A stretch of DNA of 64,000 bases from Rhexocercosporidium sp. MPI-PUGE-AT-0058. Its lineage: Eukaryota > Ascomycota > Leotiomycetes > Helotiales. Shown in pieces: positions 34,024-46,900 of this stretch (position 1 is the first letter of the stretch; every line of letters begins with the position of its first letter). The notes beneath the pieces were generated by a model that saw nothing but the letters and a program-made list of their open reading frames with translations, was not told the origin of the DNA and did not search any database. Location: assembly GCA_020746875.1 (NCBI GenBank), contig JAGTJL010000002.1:3782001-3846000 (forward strand), given 5' to 3'. The position numbers and the translations under genes were made by a program.

Positions 34024-34363
34024 CTCTGCTTGTTCTTGGGCCGTCCCCTTTTTTCCCCCGCGGTCTGGTTGATCTTGGAGGGGGATGAGCTACTGGTAGT
34101 TTTGAGACGACTCAAAAACCATCTTGCGGGTGACTTAGGAGAAGATTTTGCTGGAAAGGGAATGCGACCAGATGTCGTTGACAATCCTTCGGCTATCCCA
34201 TGGACCGGTGTAAGCACCCCCTTCCAAGACTTTGCGGGGCTCACCTTACAAGGGTTGTTGCCTCGTGCAACGTGCCGTCAACAGCACTAACCGAATTACG
34301 TAATGCCCGCCCACACTCAATGCCCGCAAAATTAACCCCTCACTTACTACCTTTAATACTACT
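34024..34363. other. HET promoter merging into a pogo-like element
   Basis: Contains a 74-codon minus-strand frame (34020-34244) rich in Ser/Lys/Pro with no recognisable domain; probably not a gene. The ACGTAATGCCCGCCC segment at about 34297 may be the left end of the pogo-like element. Confidence 0.35.
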
Positions 34364-35105
34364 ATGGCTGTCAACGAAGAGGCTATGCAGTCTGCTATTG
34401 CAGAGTGTAATAAAGTTTTAGTCCCTAATTACACTGAAATCGCTGGAACGTTTAATTTAAACCGTAGGACGCTGGCACGGCGATATTAAGGCCAAACGAT
34501 CTCTAGAATAGAGGCAAATTCGGTATATCGGCAATGCCTTACTAACGCTTAAGAAGAGGCTTTAATTAGTTAAATTAATAAATTAACTAAGAGGAATCTC
34601 CTTTTAATAAGTTAGATTATTAAGAACCTTACGGAAGAGATTTGCGGACGAGAAATTAATAAAAACTAAACCGCTAATTTCGTCCGGAGGAAAGGAGATA
34701 AGCTACAGAGTGCTTACCTTTATAATATTAATAACGAGAGAGTTAAGTCGGAATATTATCTTAATATTATATACTTCTTTAATATTATACGTGTTAATTT
34801 ATTTATTTCTTGTTTTTGTGAACTTTTTATATAAGATTTAGGCTAATGACTCGTAATCCTCATTTAATTAATTAAAAGCATTAAAGAGTACAGCATTATA
34901 AGCGAAAACACGTATAATTAAAAAGAAAAGAAGTTCTTAATTAAGTTAGCACAGTTATTAAAGAGAATTATAACTTAAGAGAACTATAAATTAAGACGGA
35001 TTAAGTATATAATACAAGACGGCTCCCGGTCCTTTATATTTCTCCTAGCTTATATATACACGAACGGAACTGCTATCCTCCCTACTTTAATTTACGAAGT
35101 AGATA
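34364..35105 (+). pseudogene. pogo/Fot1-type transposase fragment
   Basis: From ATG 34364 the reading MAVNEEAMQSAIAE, EIAGTFNLNRRTLARRY, then a TAA, YRQCLTNA, and INKLTKRNL shows the Psq-type and CENP-B-type helix-turn-helix regions of fungal pogo transposases. Stops fall at expected CAA/CAG/TGG codons. Near 35000-35100, IIQDGSRSFIFLLAYIYTNGTA-LPTLIYE corresponds to the start of the DDE domain; the segment between is missing or scrambled. Nonfunctional, RIP-hit and internally deleted. Confidence 0.75.
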
Positions 35106-35693
35106 CCAGTGTGTTGACAAATTACTCTACTACTCTAGAGTAGTGAAATAGAGTAGAGTAGTTGATTTTTAGACTACTCTAGAGTAGAATTAGAGTAGTT
35201 GATTAGTAAGCTAACAATAGTAAGAATAATAATAATAATAATAATAATAGAGTCTCTTAGGCTTAAACCTATTTTATAAATGCTAGCGTTAATAGATCTT
35301 CTTTATAATTATAGCATTTAAAAGTCCGGATTTTGATTTCTTTAAATATAAACTTTTTATTAAATTCGGTTTATTAGATCTCTTATGATTAAAACTTATA
35401 TATTATAGAATAAAATAGCTATTAATAGTTTTAAAATAGCTTTATAAGTGCTACCGTGGACGGATTTTCTTAATAATTATAGCATTTAAAAGCGCTAATT
35501 TTACTCGCTTTAAATATAAATTTCTTATTAAATTCAGTCCATTAGTTCCTTTTTTATTTTCACTTATATATTATAGAATAAAAAGCTATTTATAAATACT
35601 AATATAATAGATTATTGTTTAAAATAAGAGTAGTAATAAGTATATAGTTAATAATTAAAGTAATAATAGAAGTAATAATAATAATAATAAAAA

Positions 35694-35724
<31 letters not shown>

Positions 35725-35978
35725 AAGAAGAAGAAGAAGAAGAAGAAGAAGAAGAAGAAGAAGAAGAAGAAGAAGAAGAATAAGAATAGTAATAAAAGCG
35801 TTCCTAGGGTAAGTAAGATGTGATATAAGACTAGAGTATTCTTAGAGTAAATAAGATATAAGAGTAAATATTTAATAAAATTAAATCTAATAAATTTAAT
35901 AATATTAAATCTAATAATAAGAGTAATTATAAGACTAGTAATAAGAAGAAAAAGGTTATAATAATAACTAATATTCTA
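35106..35978. repeat. AT-rich block with tandem duplication and microsatellites
   Basis: No coding capacity. It holds an actctagagtagt palindromic cluster (about 35120-35210), (ATA)n near 35230, a diverged tandem duplication of about 168 bp (copies from 35275 and 35443) and an (AAG)n run. Confidence 0.7.
35695..35781. repeat. (AAG)n microsatellite, about 29 units
   Basis: Uninterrupted AAG/GAA repeat of about 87 bp, flanked by AATAATA-type simple sequence. Confidence 0.97.
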
Positions 35979-36004
35979 CGGAGGTCACGGCAAAATGTTA
36001 TGAT
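35979..36004 (+). repeat. left TIR of the Tc1-like element
   Basis: Exact reverse complement of 59391-59416; preceded by TA. Confidence 0.9.
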
Positions 36005-36355
36005 AATCCGCTAATAGCTTGGCGATGCTAAGGCATTAAAATCAAGTGATTCTTAGCACTCCTCCCTTACTTAACTTATATAAAAAAATCAATGCTTTTT
36101 AATATTAAACAGTTAGTGTATTTTATTTAAGTTCCGTTGTTTATTCCCTGAGCCTTTTTTATATTTATTCCCGCCTTTTAAAGTAACTACTTCTTAAATA
36201 TGCCTTAGGATTCTTTTAATTTACTGCTAAATTCGCTTTTAAAAGAGATTTTCTTAATACTTTAATTAATTTATTTTTATTTACTTTTGCTCTATTATTA
36301 TTCTGTACTTTATAGTCTCCCTTTTTATTTAAAACTATAAAGGTTTAATTATATT
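36005..36355 (-). pseudogene. Tc1-like transposase, C-terminal part
   Basis: Minus-strand reading after the copia insertion point gives KGDYKVQNNNRAK, KVLRKSLLKANLAV, then KNPKAYLRS and YFKRRE. These correspond to the end of fungal DDE_3 transposases, where an ERIPRHIQ-like helix and a final RLEGGNEY-like motif are usual. Stops are RIP-type. It is the continuation of the fragment at 58427-59330. Confidence 0.65.
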
Positions 36356-36360
36356 TAAGC

Positions 36361-36557
36361 TGTCGTGCAGGTTTTGGTTGGTTAGCTAAGCGAGCCCAAT
36401 CAAGAGCACCATAACCATGGCGCTAATAAGCTCCCTTATTCAAAGAGCTTATACGCGCCATATATAAGAATAATAATAACAAATATATACGCAACTGCGC
36501 AGCCTTTAATTAACTTAATATTCGCCTCTGTAAAGCCTTAAGGTATATTATATAATA
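36361..36557 (+). repeat. Copia-1 5' LTR
   Basis: 197 bp, same length as the 3' LTR; differences I checked are transitions. The following GTTATAAGCCCCG is the likely primer-binding site. Confidence 0.88.
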
Positions 36558-37059
36558 GTTATAAGCCCCGTGAGCTATAAAAGCTTCCTAATTACATACA
36601 CACGCCGACGTGGCTCTATAAAGGCATTTTATACCGCTGTTTAAAAGCTATCGCAACTCTTTAAACTCGTTAATAACTCTTAAATCACTAAATATTTTCG
36701 ACGTTATATTATTAATATACCTTAAATAAATAATATTACTTCTAAAACTACTTGCGGACTATACCTTAAAGGCACGGAAGGATTAGGCGATATAATACTT
36801 GCGATTGAATTTCTATATTACGTTTATAAATGCACTAAATATAATAAATCCTGCCGCTCTTATAATAAGTTATATTCCAGAACTCCGACTAAAGGCTCTA
36901 ACGCTTAAAAGCACCGCTTAATAAGTGGCAAAGATATAATTAAACTAATATTACGCTAATATTATAGCTTAAAAAGTAATAAACCTATAGCCGTCTTTAA
37001 CGCTTAAGTCGTCTAATAAAGATACTTTAATAAAAGAAATAAGTCCAAAAGAAGCTAGT

Positions 37060-37540
37060 TATCACGGTTCGTGTATTTACTCGGTGTAAATACGGTAGGT
37101 TATATTAATTTTAATAATTAAGAAGTAAGTATATTACGTACGATAGAATAAATAATAACTAATATAGTTAAGATATTATTTTTAATTAAGCACAAAGCTC
37201 TTATTTAATAATAAACGTGCCAGTCTTTTATAAAACTTTCGTTCTCTTTATAACCGCTAAGACCGCTAGACTTCTGGCGGTTTATTAGTCCTGGCGGTCG
37301 TCACGTAAAGAAGTCGCGTAATCTAAAGGCCTATTTGCCCTTTAATTGTTTATCGATAATAATATTTATATAATATATGACTTATGAAATCCTAAGTATT
37401 AAAGTCTCTTAAAGAGATATTTTTAAAAGCGATACTTTCTTAGTATATTCTTCTTAAAACCCTTACCCTCTTAAGCTTATAATCCTGAGTATTACGCTAT
37501 CCCGGGGTTTAATATTACGGGACGCGAGGCGTTCGTAACA
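37060..37540 (-). repeat. Gypsy-1 3' LTR
   Basis: 481 bp; minus-strand tip TGTTACGAACGCC. Pairs with 43505-43985; mismatches seen are transitions. Confidence 0.9.
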
Positions 37541-37734
37541 CTATTCTCTTCTTAACTTAATATAATCCTCACGCTTAAATAATTTAAGGAAATATTATAT
37601 ATACTTTACGGCTATTTTCCCTTTCTATTATAACTGAATAAGTATATATTAAAAAAAAAGATATAATACCTTTTAAAAGAAAAAGAGAATAATTCGCCTT
37701 ATCCCGCAGAATCGAAAAGAACGGTTTCGAGACG

Positions 37735-38195
37735 ATGCCTTATACGTTTTATACCTAAAATAGCAGGACGTATGTAGTATCCTCCGAGTCGAGTCGTTGC
37801 TCGGAGTATGTCAAAGTTAGCAAAAGATATAATATCGAGATGCCCTTAATCGAAAGCTAAAGTGCTCTCGAAAAGGCAAAGGACAAGTTAGAAGTAGAGG
37901 AGCGTCTAGCGCGCGAAGTAGAGAAGGCCGCGCGTAATAAGTTCTTGCGGGCTTAAAAAGAGATGACCGCGGCCTTATAAGAGGCTATAAGCCGCCTTAA
38001 TCGCCTAGCTTATTAACAGAAGTTCTTAAAGAAGTAAGAGGCAAAGATGCTTCGTCGCGGCCTTAAGAATATAAACGAATTAGAGAAGGTAAAGGCGCGA
38101 AAGATTATAAAGAAAGAAAGGCAAGAAGCCTCTGCTACTTGCCCGCTTACCCCGCCATCCGCCGTCGACTCCGCCGAGTTCCCTTTAGTCGAGTA
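37735..38195 (+). pseudogene. accessory antisense ORF of Gypsy-1 (coiled-coil, Lys/Glu-rich)
   Basis: Plus-strand frame opposite to pol, between the chromodomain end and the 3' LTR. It reads SSRCSEY-KVSKRY, ALEKAKDKLEVEERLAREVEKAAR, AISRLNRLA, MLRRGLKNINELEKVKARK, then Pro/Ser. Only about five stops occur in 150 codons, all at likely CAG/CAA/TGG positions. The arrangement (one Cys-rich cluster, long Glu/Lys coiled coil with an RRGL-LDEL-like helix, acidic tail) resembles repeat-associated hypothetical proteins I have seen in many ascomycetes; I know no function. Confidence 0.55.
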
Positions 38196-38229
38196 AGTCT
38201 TGCCTGACTTCGCGGATTCGGCCTTTTAA

Positions 38230-41200
38230 ATAAATTTAGATTTCGTAAATAAAACCTTTAGAATTACTTAAAATAATAGAAATTAGACTTAAGTTCTTAA
38301 GTGTTTTCGGATTATAAGTACTCTTTTTACTTAATTAAGTACTTAACGACGCCGCGGAAATATTAATAATTTAAAATAATTTCGATATCGTATTCGGCGT
38401 TTAAATTCACCGGTTATACTTTTGTAATAAGGACTGGTAGTACCCCTGGCAATATTAGTTCGAGAAGAGATATATAGAATACCGGGTAGATATTTATAGT
38501 CTTCGGAAGTATTAATTAGTAATTAATTAATTCTTTGACTTTTGTAATTTTAAATAATCTTAGCTTTTTATAATTTAACTTATTATTTAATCGCTTAGTC
38601 GCGATATTCTTTTTAAATAAGTAAACCTTATTCTCCTCTTTTAGCGTTAATCTTATGTTACGCTTTTTATTATAATAGATAATTAATCTTTATATAATGA
38701 ATAGAATATCCGTTAATAATTTATTATACAGTTATTTAAGCTTATTTTATTATAATATAACTTTATATACGGTCCCTTAACCCGCAATTAATATATTATA
38801 TGCCGTCGGGTTATACTCGTAATTCGTATAAAACGGCGATACTTTAATAGTTTTTTAATCCGCGCTATTATATATAAACTAGGCGGTTAGAAGTAATTAA
38901 ACTTAGTCGTCTTATTTATAATTCACGTAATATTGAAGATAAGTCTTTATTATTTAATTAATTCATTTTATTTAGCCGTTGGTTTAAGAGTAAAATGCCG
39001 TTAATATTTTTTATTTTATTCTTAAGAATAATACTAATATTTTCTAGAACTTTAAAATAAAAAGCTTATTTTTATTTAAGATAATTTCGTTTAATATTCC
39101 GTGATTCGCGAAAATCGTTCGAAGGAATACTTACGCTATTGTCGGCGTATCTTGTGTGCTTAATACCGGTATTATATACGCGTACTTTATTATTTTATCC
39201 GTTATTACGCAAATAGAATCGTAAATGATTTTAGTAATTAAATCCTTTAAAAGTAATAGTTCGATTACGAAATCTAAGGCGATTGACTTTTATAAGCGTA
39301 GCGGTATCGTTAGCGACTTTATAAGCTTATACGGCGTATAGTAGTTTACTTTATTCCGTATATATATATCGTAAAACAAGACTACGTTCTTAATTACTTT
39401 CTTTATTCTCGGGAAATAATATTCCTTAAAAAGCTTTAATAATATCTTAATTATTTTTTAATATTTATAAGCCGGTAGCTCATATTATTTCTTAACAAAG
39501 TCTATTTTATTCCGCGTAAGGACGTAAACTCGTTCTTAATATAAAAAAGCTCTAATATCGATAAAGAAGAATCCCTCGCTTAACTACTTCTTTTATTTAG
39601 CTATTATTAGATCGTTAGCATAGCTTTTTTAAATTTTCTCGGGGACTTAGCTTATCGTCGTTAACTGCTTATAATTAACTATTAGCGAGTTATTATTTTT
39701 CTTTAGTACGGTATGCGACTCGTGTGTCTTGTTCGCGAGATATTCTGGTTTCTTATTAAAGGCGTCGGCCTTAGCGTTTTCCGTTCCCTTAATATATGAA
39801 AATCGAAGTTTAATTATAAAGAGTATTTCGTATTATCGGACTTATCGTCGGTTTAGTTTTTTAGTAATCGTAAAGTAAATGAGATTCTTGTGGTTCGTTA
39901 AGATCCGTATTTTGTAAGGCGATCCCTCGAGGTAGACCTTCTATTCACGTATTGCGTTTATAACTCTTAATAGTTTTTTGTTATAAATATTATAATTAAG
40001 TTTTATTAGTGAGAATTTCCGCGAATAATACGTAATTAATTGCTATCTGCCGTCCTCGCCCGATTAGCTTAGCACGGCCTTAATAATATAGTCGGAGGCG
40101 TCTGTCTCTATCGTAATCTCCTTATTTAAGTCGAAGGATATAAGGACTAGTTCTTTAATAAAAGCTTCCTTAAGGTCTCGGAAGACTATTTTTATTTTAT
40201 CGTTCTAGTCGAAGTCTTTATCTTTATATATTAACTCCGTAAATAATGCGGCGATCTTCGAATAGTTTCGAACGAATCGTCGGTAAAAATTAGCAAATCC
40301 TAAGAAGGATTGTATTTTCTTAATATTTATAAGTTTAATCTATTTAACGACTGCCTTAACCTTTTAAAAATTTATAACTAGTCTTATAATAATAACTACG
40401 TAGCTTAAGAAAGTGACTTCTTCCTTATAAAAATAATACTTCTCGGGTTTTAAGAGTATTAAAGAAGCCTTTAGCTTTTTTAATATTATTATAACGTTTT
40501 TTACATATTATTTTTTTATTTTAAAATAAATTAAAATATCGTTTAAGTAATATATATATATTACGTTTAAGTATTATCGTAAAATATTATTAATTAAACG
40601 CTAAAATATAGCAAGCGCGTTAATTAATCCGAAAGGCATAACCGTATATTCGTAATAACCGAAACGTATACGAAATATTATTTTTTCTTTTTTTCTTTTA
40701 ATTATCTTTATAAAATTATACGCGCCTTATAGATCGAGCTGAGTGAAGATTTTGGCGCCGCTAAGCCTATCGCGTAACTCTTTAGCCAAGAGTAATATAT
40801 AGCGATCCTTCTTAGTAGTATTATTTAATTAACGGTAATCGATATATATTCTTTATCCGCCGTCCTTCTTCTCCGCGAAGAAGACGTTACTCCCTTAAGG
40901 GGATTTAAACTCCCTAATAAATCCCTTCGTTAAGTTTTTATTAATATATTTCTTAATCGTTATTAAGTTTGTAGTTAAATATTCCCGTAATAATTAGAAT
41001 ATTAACTTCGTGCCTTCAGCTAACTCGATTCAGTGATTATAGTCTTAGTATTTAGGCAAGGCGCTGCTACCTAATTCCTCTTCGAATAATACCTTAAATT
41101 ATTTATATTCTGACAGTATATTACCCGTCGCGGGGGTCGTTACCTCGTCCCTTAGCTCTTCCTTAGAGGTTGCGCTTAACCCTCTTAAGCTTCTTATTAA

Positions 41201-42560
41201 TTTCTTATCTTAAAAACAGCTTTTATAATTATTGAATTTTAGTTTTTGCGTTTTTTAGTCGATCTTAAGGTTATAGAATTGTATTTATAGCAGTCTTAGG
41301 ATAATATTATATCTCCTAATCCTAGTTACATCGAACTGGATATATTCAGAATGTCCGCCGATTCTTATATGTAATTTTTCTGTTTACGCGTCGATTAAGC
41401 CGTTCGCGGCAAGTCCTCTATCGGCGAATACTAGCTAGTACCCGTCCTTCTTGACTTCGGTAGGCAGGAGATGCTAGATCGTAATAATAAGAAATATGAA
41501 GTTCTTTTACGTTCCGGAATTTATTATAGCCCGTAGCTTTACTCCTCGAATGTCGACGTCGAGGGTCAGGTAGTTACCTTCTCCTATAGCTGCGAGCGTA
41601 CGCCCGTCTATTCCTTCGACGTAAACTTCTTCGGTTAATATGTTTTCCTATTACCGATTTTCTGGATCTTCGTAAAGGATACGGTATAATTAGTACGTTC
41701 CTAGTTTTACGAAGGGTCTAGAGGGTCTCTCGTGATAAGTCTTTAGGTCGTCTCGAGAGTTAACTTACATTCGGTTCCGTAGTATTTTCGCGATAATTTC
41801 CTATACGTCTCTTACGTTCATTTGTATCGCTATCTGCCGAAACGGTATTTCGTTAATCGGGATTAACTAAACGTATATTCGAAAAACGCTATTCTCGACG
41901 TCCGCCGTTCTCTAAGCGATGCGTAAGTTGCTTCGAAAGACTACTTCGTATTTTTCGCTTTACTGCGGCCTTCTGCGTAAGACGACCCCGGGTTCGATAT
42001 AAGTAACTTTTATATCGACGTTTATTTAGTGCCTAGTATTGAGAGCCTCGCGCGTGGAGTATTCTTCCCGTTACGTAACCCGCTAGACCTCGCGCTCTTA
42101 TGGCCCGGAAAGTGCTAATCCTAGTAATATAACGTTACCTTAATACTAGGAGTCTTCGCTTCTCTCGATATTAGTTATGTCTTTTAAGCTTTATGCCCTA
42201 CGTATAATTTTAAATACCCGCTGCTAGACGTAGTGTTCGTCTTATTAAGTCTAATCGTTGGACTCGGGTCTTATTATATATTAGCGAATATAATTGTTAT
42301 CCGTCTCGCTCCACTTACTGTATTCTTTATCGCCGTCACCCTCGATCTGACTGTCGATATAATTAGCGTTAAGCTCGTTTATTATTATATAACGGTAAGT
42401 AGCGCTGATTTGAACTTCTTTTAATAAAAAGAGAAGAGATACACCGATAGTATCGTACGCTCCTCACCCTATAAAGTTAAGTTATTTCCTCTTAATGCCC
42501 TTCTTGCGATGCGAGCTTACTATATGCCCCGGAAGGCCGCATTCGTAGCATAGCTTCTTT
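38230..42560 (-). pseudogene. Gypsy-1 gag-pol remnant
   Basis: Right to left on the minus strand: zinc knuckle KLCYECGLPGHIV (42509-42556), RT with NVFFAEKKDGG, YIDYR and LSGAKIFTQLDL (about 40735-40920), the catalytic box now YLNDILIYF (about 40530-40565, one Asp changed to Asn), RNase H with TIETDASDY and YNIYNKKLLRVI (about 39840-40130), integrase (about 38600-39650) and a chromodomain with YDIEIILNY and VVKYLIK-KEY (about 38250-38420). Numerous TAA/TAG codons replace Gln and Trp. Confidence 0.85.
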
Positions 42561-43504
42561 TCGCGTCGCTTATTCATGACTTCCTTCGATAGTCCTCCCT
42601 ATCGAGCCTTACCTTTCCCTCTTTTATAAGTAGCGTCGTACTTTATAAGATCTGACCATCGGTTATTCTTAAGGTTATCTTATCGTCGGCGCCCTTCGTT
42701 TTATCAGTAGCTAGACTACTTCTAGCCTTTTCTTACGTACGTCTACTGTTCGCGTTTAAACTCGTGTAAGCGGTTGTCGATTCGGACGGTTTATTTAATA
42801 AGGGTAAGGATGTTTCTAGCTTAAGAGTCGATCCGAGTGAGTTCTAATCGGATATAGTCCTTAAGTCCCCGTCGATAATAATTAATAAGTGATTAAGAGT
42901 TCTAGTTAGTCTTATTAGCGTGCTTCTGGAATTCCGTAGCGTAAGCTATTATATTATTAACTTGCTTTAAGCTATATAAGTAAGTTTCCGCCGTTTTAAC
43001 TTTATCGATATCGCCGAACATCCGCCGAATCTCTTTCTTGAATCCTCCTTAGGTTTTAAATATAATTTATATAATAAGTATAACTCCGCAAGTGTCTTCG
43101 TTCTCGAAGTAGTCCCTGAGGAACGGCTCGATCTATCGTATGGCTTCGCCTCTGAGGTATAATACCGTCCAGAAAGCGTAGCTTTTATTAATAAGGAACT
43201 TGTCGTCGTTAAAGTATTAATAAAGCTTTACTTAAAAGATGAAAGTCTTTAAGTCCCTTCGGTTTCCTTAAAAAGTATCGAAAAGCTTAACTTTTAAAGT
43301 TTTCTTAAGTTCGTGTATTAAGTAATTTTAAGTATTAAGCATTTTTTTATCCTCGCTTTCTTCGCGGTCCTTCCCCTTAAGGGCCGGTGCGGATAATATA
43401 AGTATGCCGATAATATTGCCCCGTAGGCTAAGTACTTGGCTTTTGGTTAAAGGAGTTAATATAATATACGTGAGTCGGTACTTTTAACGAAAAAGTGCTT
43501 AAAG

Positions 43505-43985
43505 TATTACGGTCCGTATATTTACTCGGTGTAAATACGATAGGTTATATTAATCTTAATAATTAAAAAGTAAGTATATTACGTATAATAGAATAAATAA
43601 TAACTAATATAATTAAGATATTATTTTTAATTAAGCACGAAGCTCTTATTTAATAGCAGACGTATTAGTCTTTTATAAAACTTTCGTTTTCTTTATAACC
43701 GCTAGGACCGCTAGACCTCTAGCGGTCTATTAATCCTGGCGGTCGTTACGTAAGGAGATCGCGTAATCTAAGGGCTTATTTGCCCTTTAATTGTTTATTA
43801 ATAATAATATTTATATAATATATAACTTATAAAATCTTAAGTATTAAAGTCTTTTAGAAGGATGCTTCTAGAAGCGATACTCTCTTAATATATTCCTCTT
43901 AAAACCCTTACCCTCTTAAGCCTATAATCCTGAGTATTACGCTGTCCCGGGGTCCAGTATCACGGGACGCGGGGCGTTCGTAACA
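43505..43985 (-). repeat. Gypsy-1 5' LTR
   Basis: 481 bp; partner of 37060-37540. The sequence next to its inner edge (43480-43504) should hold the primer-binding site. Confidence 0.9.
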
Positions 43986-43990
43986 TTAGT

Positions 43991-46900
43991 TTACTTTTTT
44001 ACTTAATAATTATAGAGATATAATAAATTTATATAATATAAGCTAAGGAGTATTAGTACACGCTAACTAAATAGACGAGCCAAAATAATAAGTATATGAC
44101 TTTATATAACTAGCTCTCCGAAACGGTGGACGATTCGCTCTTAAATTCTACGATTAAGGAACTAGTCGGTAAGAGCGAATTAAATATATAATCGTTAGTT
44201 AGTATATTTTAGCGTAATATAATACGGTCAGAATCGTCAGTTCTTATTATTATAGTTATAGAATATAAAAATATTTTAAAAAAAGTATATAAAAAAAAAG
44301 TTAACGTTAATTAATAAATAAGAGACTTCTTAAAGGCTTATAGGAATATTAAGGCGTACGATATACTTAACGTTAAAAGCATTATAACTTTAAAGAAGTA
44401 GCTACGTACGGTAAGAGCTTATATGCATTTAAATTAAGTAAATCTTATCTTTAATATAGTTATACGCGATAACTAATTTAAAAAAGAGTATAAGTTTACT
44501 TTTAATAATTATATATAAGTACTCTTTGATATAAACTAAGAGTATATTATGTTTAAGAAGCTCAGGCGTTAAAGAGGAGGAGGCGGTTAATATTTAACCT
44601 TTAAAAGAATTAATATTAGTACGTCAAATGCAAGCTTTAATAAATCTCGCTCTCGAGGCTAAGGTAATTTATGCTTATGCGATATGAATAATAAGCATTT
44701 CTTTAAGCCGCTTAAGTATTAAAGACTACGTTATATAATTAACGAAACGACTTTTAAAGGCATAAAGTATATATTAAATATTAATAAGATATTAATAACC
44801 TACAAGAAGTTAAAAACTATAGATTTTAAAGAGCTTAAGATAATTATAATTAAAAAAAGATAAAAGTATATTATAATCGCTAAAATCACCGGAGTTAATT
44901 ATAATAATAACTTTAAACTTATTATAAATATTAAATCACTCGATGCCGCTACACTTATAAGTAATAAAAGCAAAGGTAAAGCTTTATAGAATAATTTAAA
45001 TGTTAATATAGCTGTAATCGACCCAAAGCTTTTCGACGATATACTTTACGACAGTACTTTAAGTCTTAGTATTTATATTATTATAAAGTTCTAACGCTAC
45101 TTTTTATTAAATAGTACGCTTATTAATAATTATAATATTACTTATTTAATTAATAATATTAATAAACTCGTCTTTAATAGTTTTAAACGTATTACGAGAG
45201 ATATAATTAATATTAATACTTCAAGTTTATTAATTATAAGTAAAGGTATACGCATTTTCGAAAACGCTTTATATAGTCTTAAAGGACTATATACTCGAAA
45301 TTTAATATTAAGTAACGTAATTATTATAAAAGAGTTTAATGTTAATATTATTTCTAAGAGCCTTCTCGTATAGTCAGGGGTATAATATAATAATACTGAC
45401 ACGACTTTACGAGTAGGCAGTGCTGAAAATAGCTATATAATGAGAAACTTATAGTATAAGTAGAATCTTATAATATTTGAATATAAGCTTATTAATAATT
45501 GCTCGCGCTTTCTATAATTATATACTTTTATAAAAGCTCGTAAATCTCCTGTTATAATAATGTACTTAATAATTAGTAAACGATTGTATTTTCTTAAGAA
45601 GTATACTTTTTAATTAATACGCAGTTTCCTACGACCCCAGAGCGATATAATACAAATATAGCATTTACGCGCCGATCACCTCGGTAAAATAGCTCTAGAA
45701 GCTTTAGTAAAATATATACGTAATGTTTAAATCGATGAAATCACGCGTATAAAATGCGAAAGTTATATTATAATATACTTAAGTTAATAACTATCGCGTA
45801 AAAAGTCAAATAACAAGTCCTCGAGACCTTTCTTTAGAATCGCATAAGACTTATTTAATTACTTTATAAGTTATAATAAGATATATTAGTTATTATTAAT
45901 TAAAGACAAATATAATAAAAAGCTTTTCGCATTCACGCTTATTAATAAATCCTAAGACTTTATTATAAGCGTGCTTAAGACGTTTAAGATATAGACCAGA
46001 CGCTAATACGGCCTTATTATATATAAAATCAAGTCTGATAATAATACGTCGGTAATTAGCATAAGATATTGAACAAAATACAATTAATAAATATTAAATA
46101 ATAATATAAAGCTAAAGCTTACTCTGGTTTATATGCATAAGCCGAATAAGAGTATAAAGAGAGTTAGCGGAGAGCTTATTACTAAAGCTTTAAAAATAAT
46201 AATAAGTGCTAACTTATTATTTAAGCTATAGCCGGAAGCTGTTTTAATAGTTACGTATTTTTATAATATATCGCTACTTATTAAAAAAGTTATATAATCG
46301 CTAAACGAAGTGCTAAAGATATAGTTTAAATAGTATTTTCGATAGTACGACTCAAAAGTAATAAAAAGACTACTAGTCGATTTAAGGCCTAATTAAAGTA
46401 ATATTTTTATATATAACATTAAAGCTTACGCAATAATTAAAGACCGATAAGCTTTCCGTAATAAAAAAAGCTTTAAGGTCAACTTTAAGAGACATATTAA
46501 ATACTTAGTTAATTATTACGTAATTAATATATATAAAATTTAAATACCTTAGCTAAAGTATATAATACGTACCTAAAACGTTATTTTTAATAAGGCACAG
46601 TTTTATAGTAAATAAGCGGTAGTCGGTTAACTATTATTAATACTTAAATAAGTCGTTAATATACTTATAAAGCCTAAAGCCGTTTAAAACGCCGAGTTAG
46701 CCATTGAATATATAAAAGACGAATATATATAAGTTAAAAATAATATTAAATTAGACAAGCTCTTATTTAACTTAATAAAAGTCGACGAAGTTTTTAAGAA
46801 AGTAGTTTTACATACAATTATAAAGCTCACAATTTTAGAAGAGGCGGGACTGCCTATTCTATAAAAGCATTAAAATAAGTTAGTTCCTTTAAATTCACGA

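Larger units (their letters stand above)
37060..43985 (-). mobile_element. Ty3/gypsy chromovirus-type retrotransposon (Gypsy-1)
   Basis: Two 481-bp LTRs (37060-37540, 43505-43985), flanked by a 5-bp target duplication ctagt/ttagt that differs by one C-to-T. Coding is on the minus strand: a zinc knuckle at the right, then RT, RNase H, integrase and a chromodomain at the left. A purine tract (AAGAAGAGAATAG) precedes the 3' LTR at 37540. Inserted in the gag region of Copia-1. Heavily RIP-mutated and not autonomous. Confidence 0.9.

Noticed and set aside
34020..34244. 74-codon minus-strand ORF as a gene upstream of HET
   Set aside because: Ser/Lys/Pro-rich chance-like frame, no domain, lies in the HET promoter next to a transposon.
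42233..42424. 63-codon ORF in Gypsy-1, and similar ORFs at 45142-45402 and 55501-55713
   Set aside because: Hydrophobic I/L/Y-rich frames are a by-product of AT-rich antisense transposon sequence.
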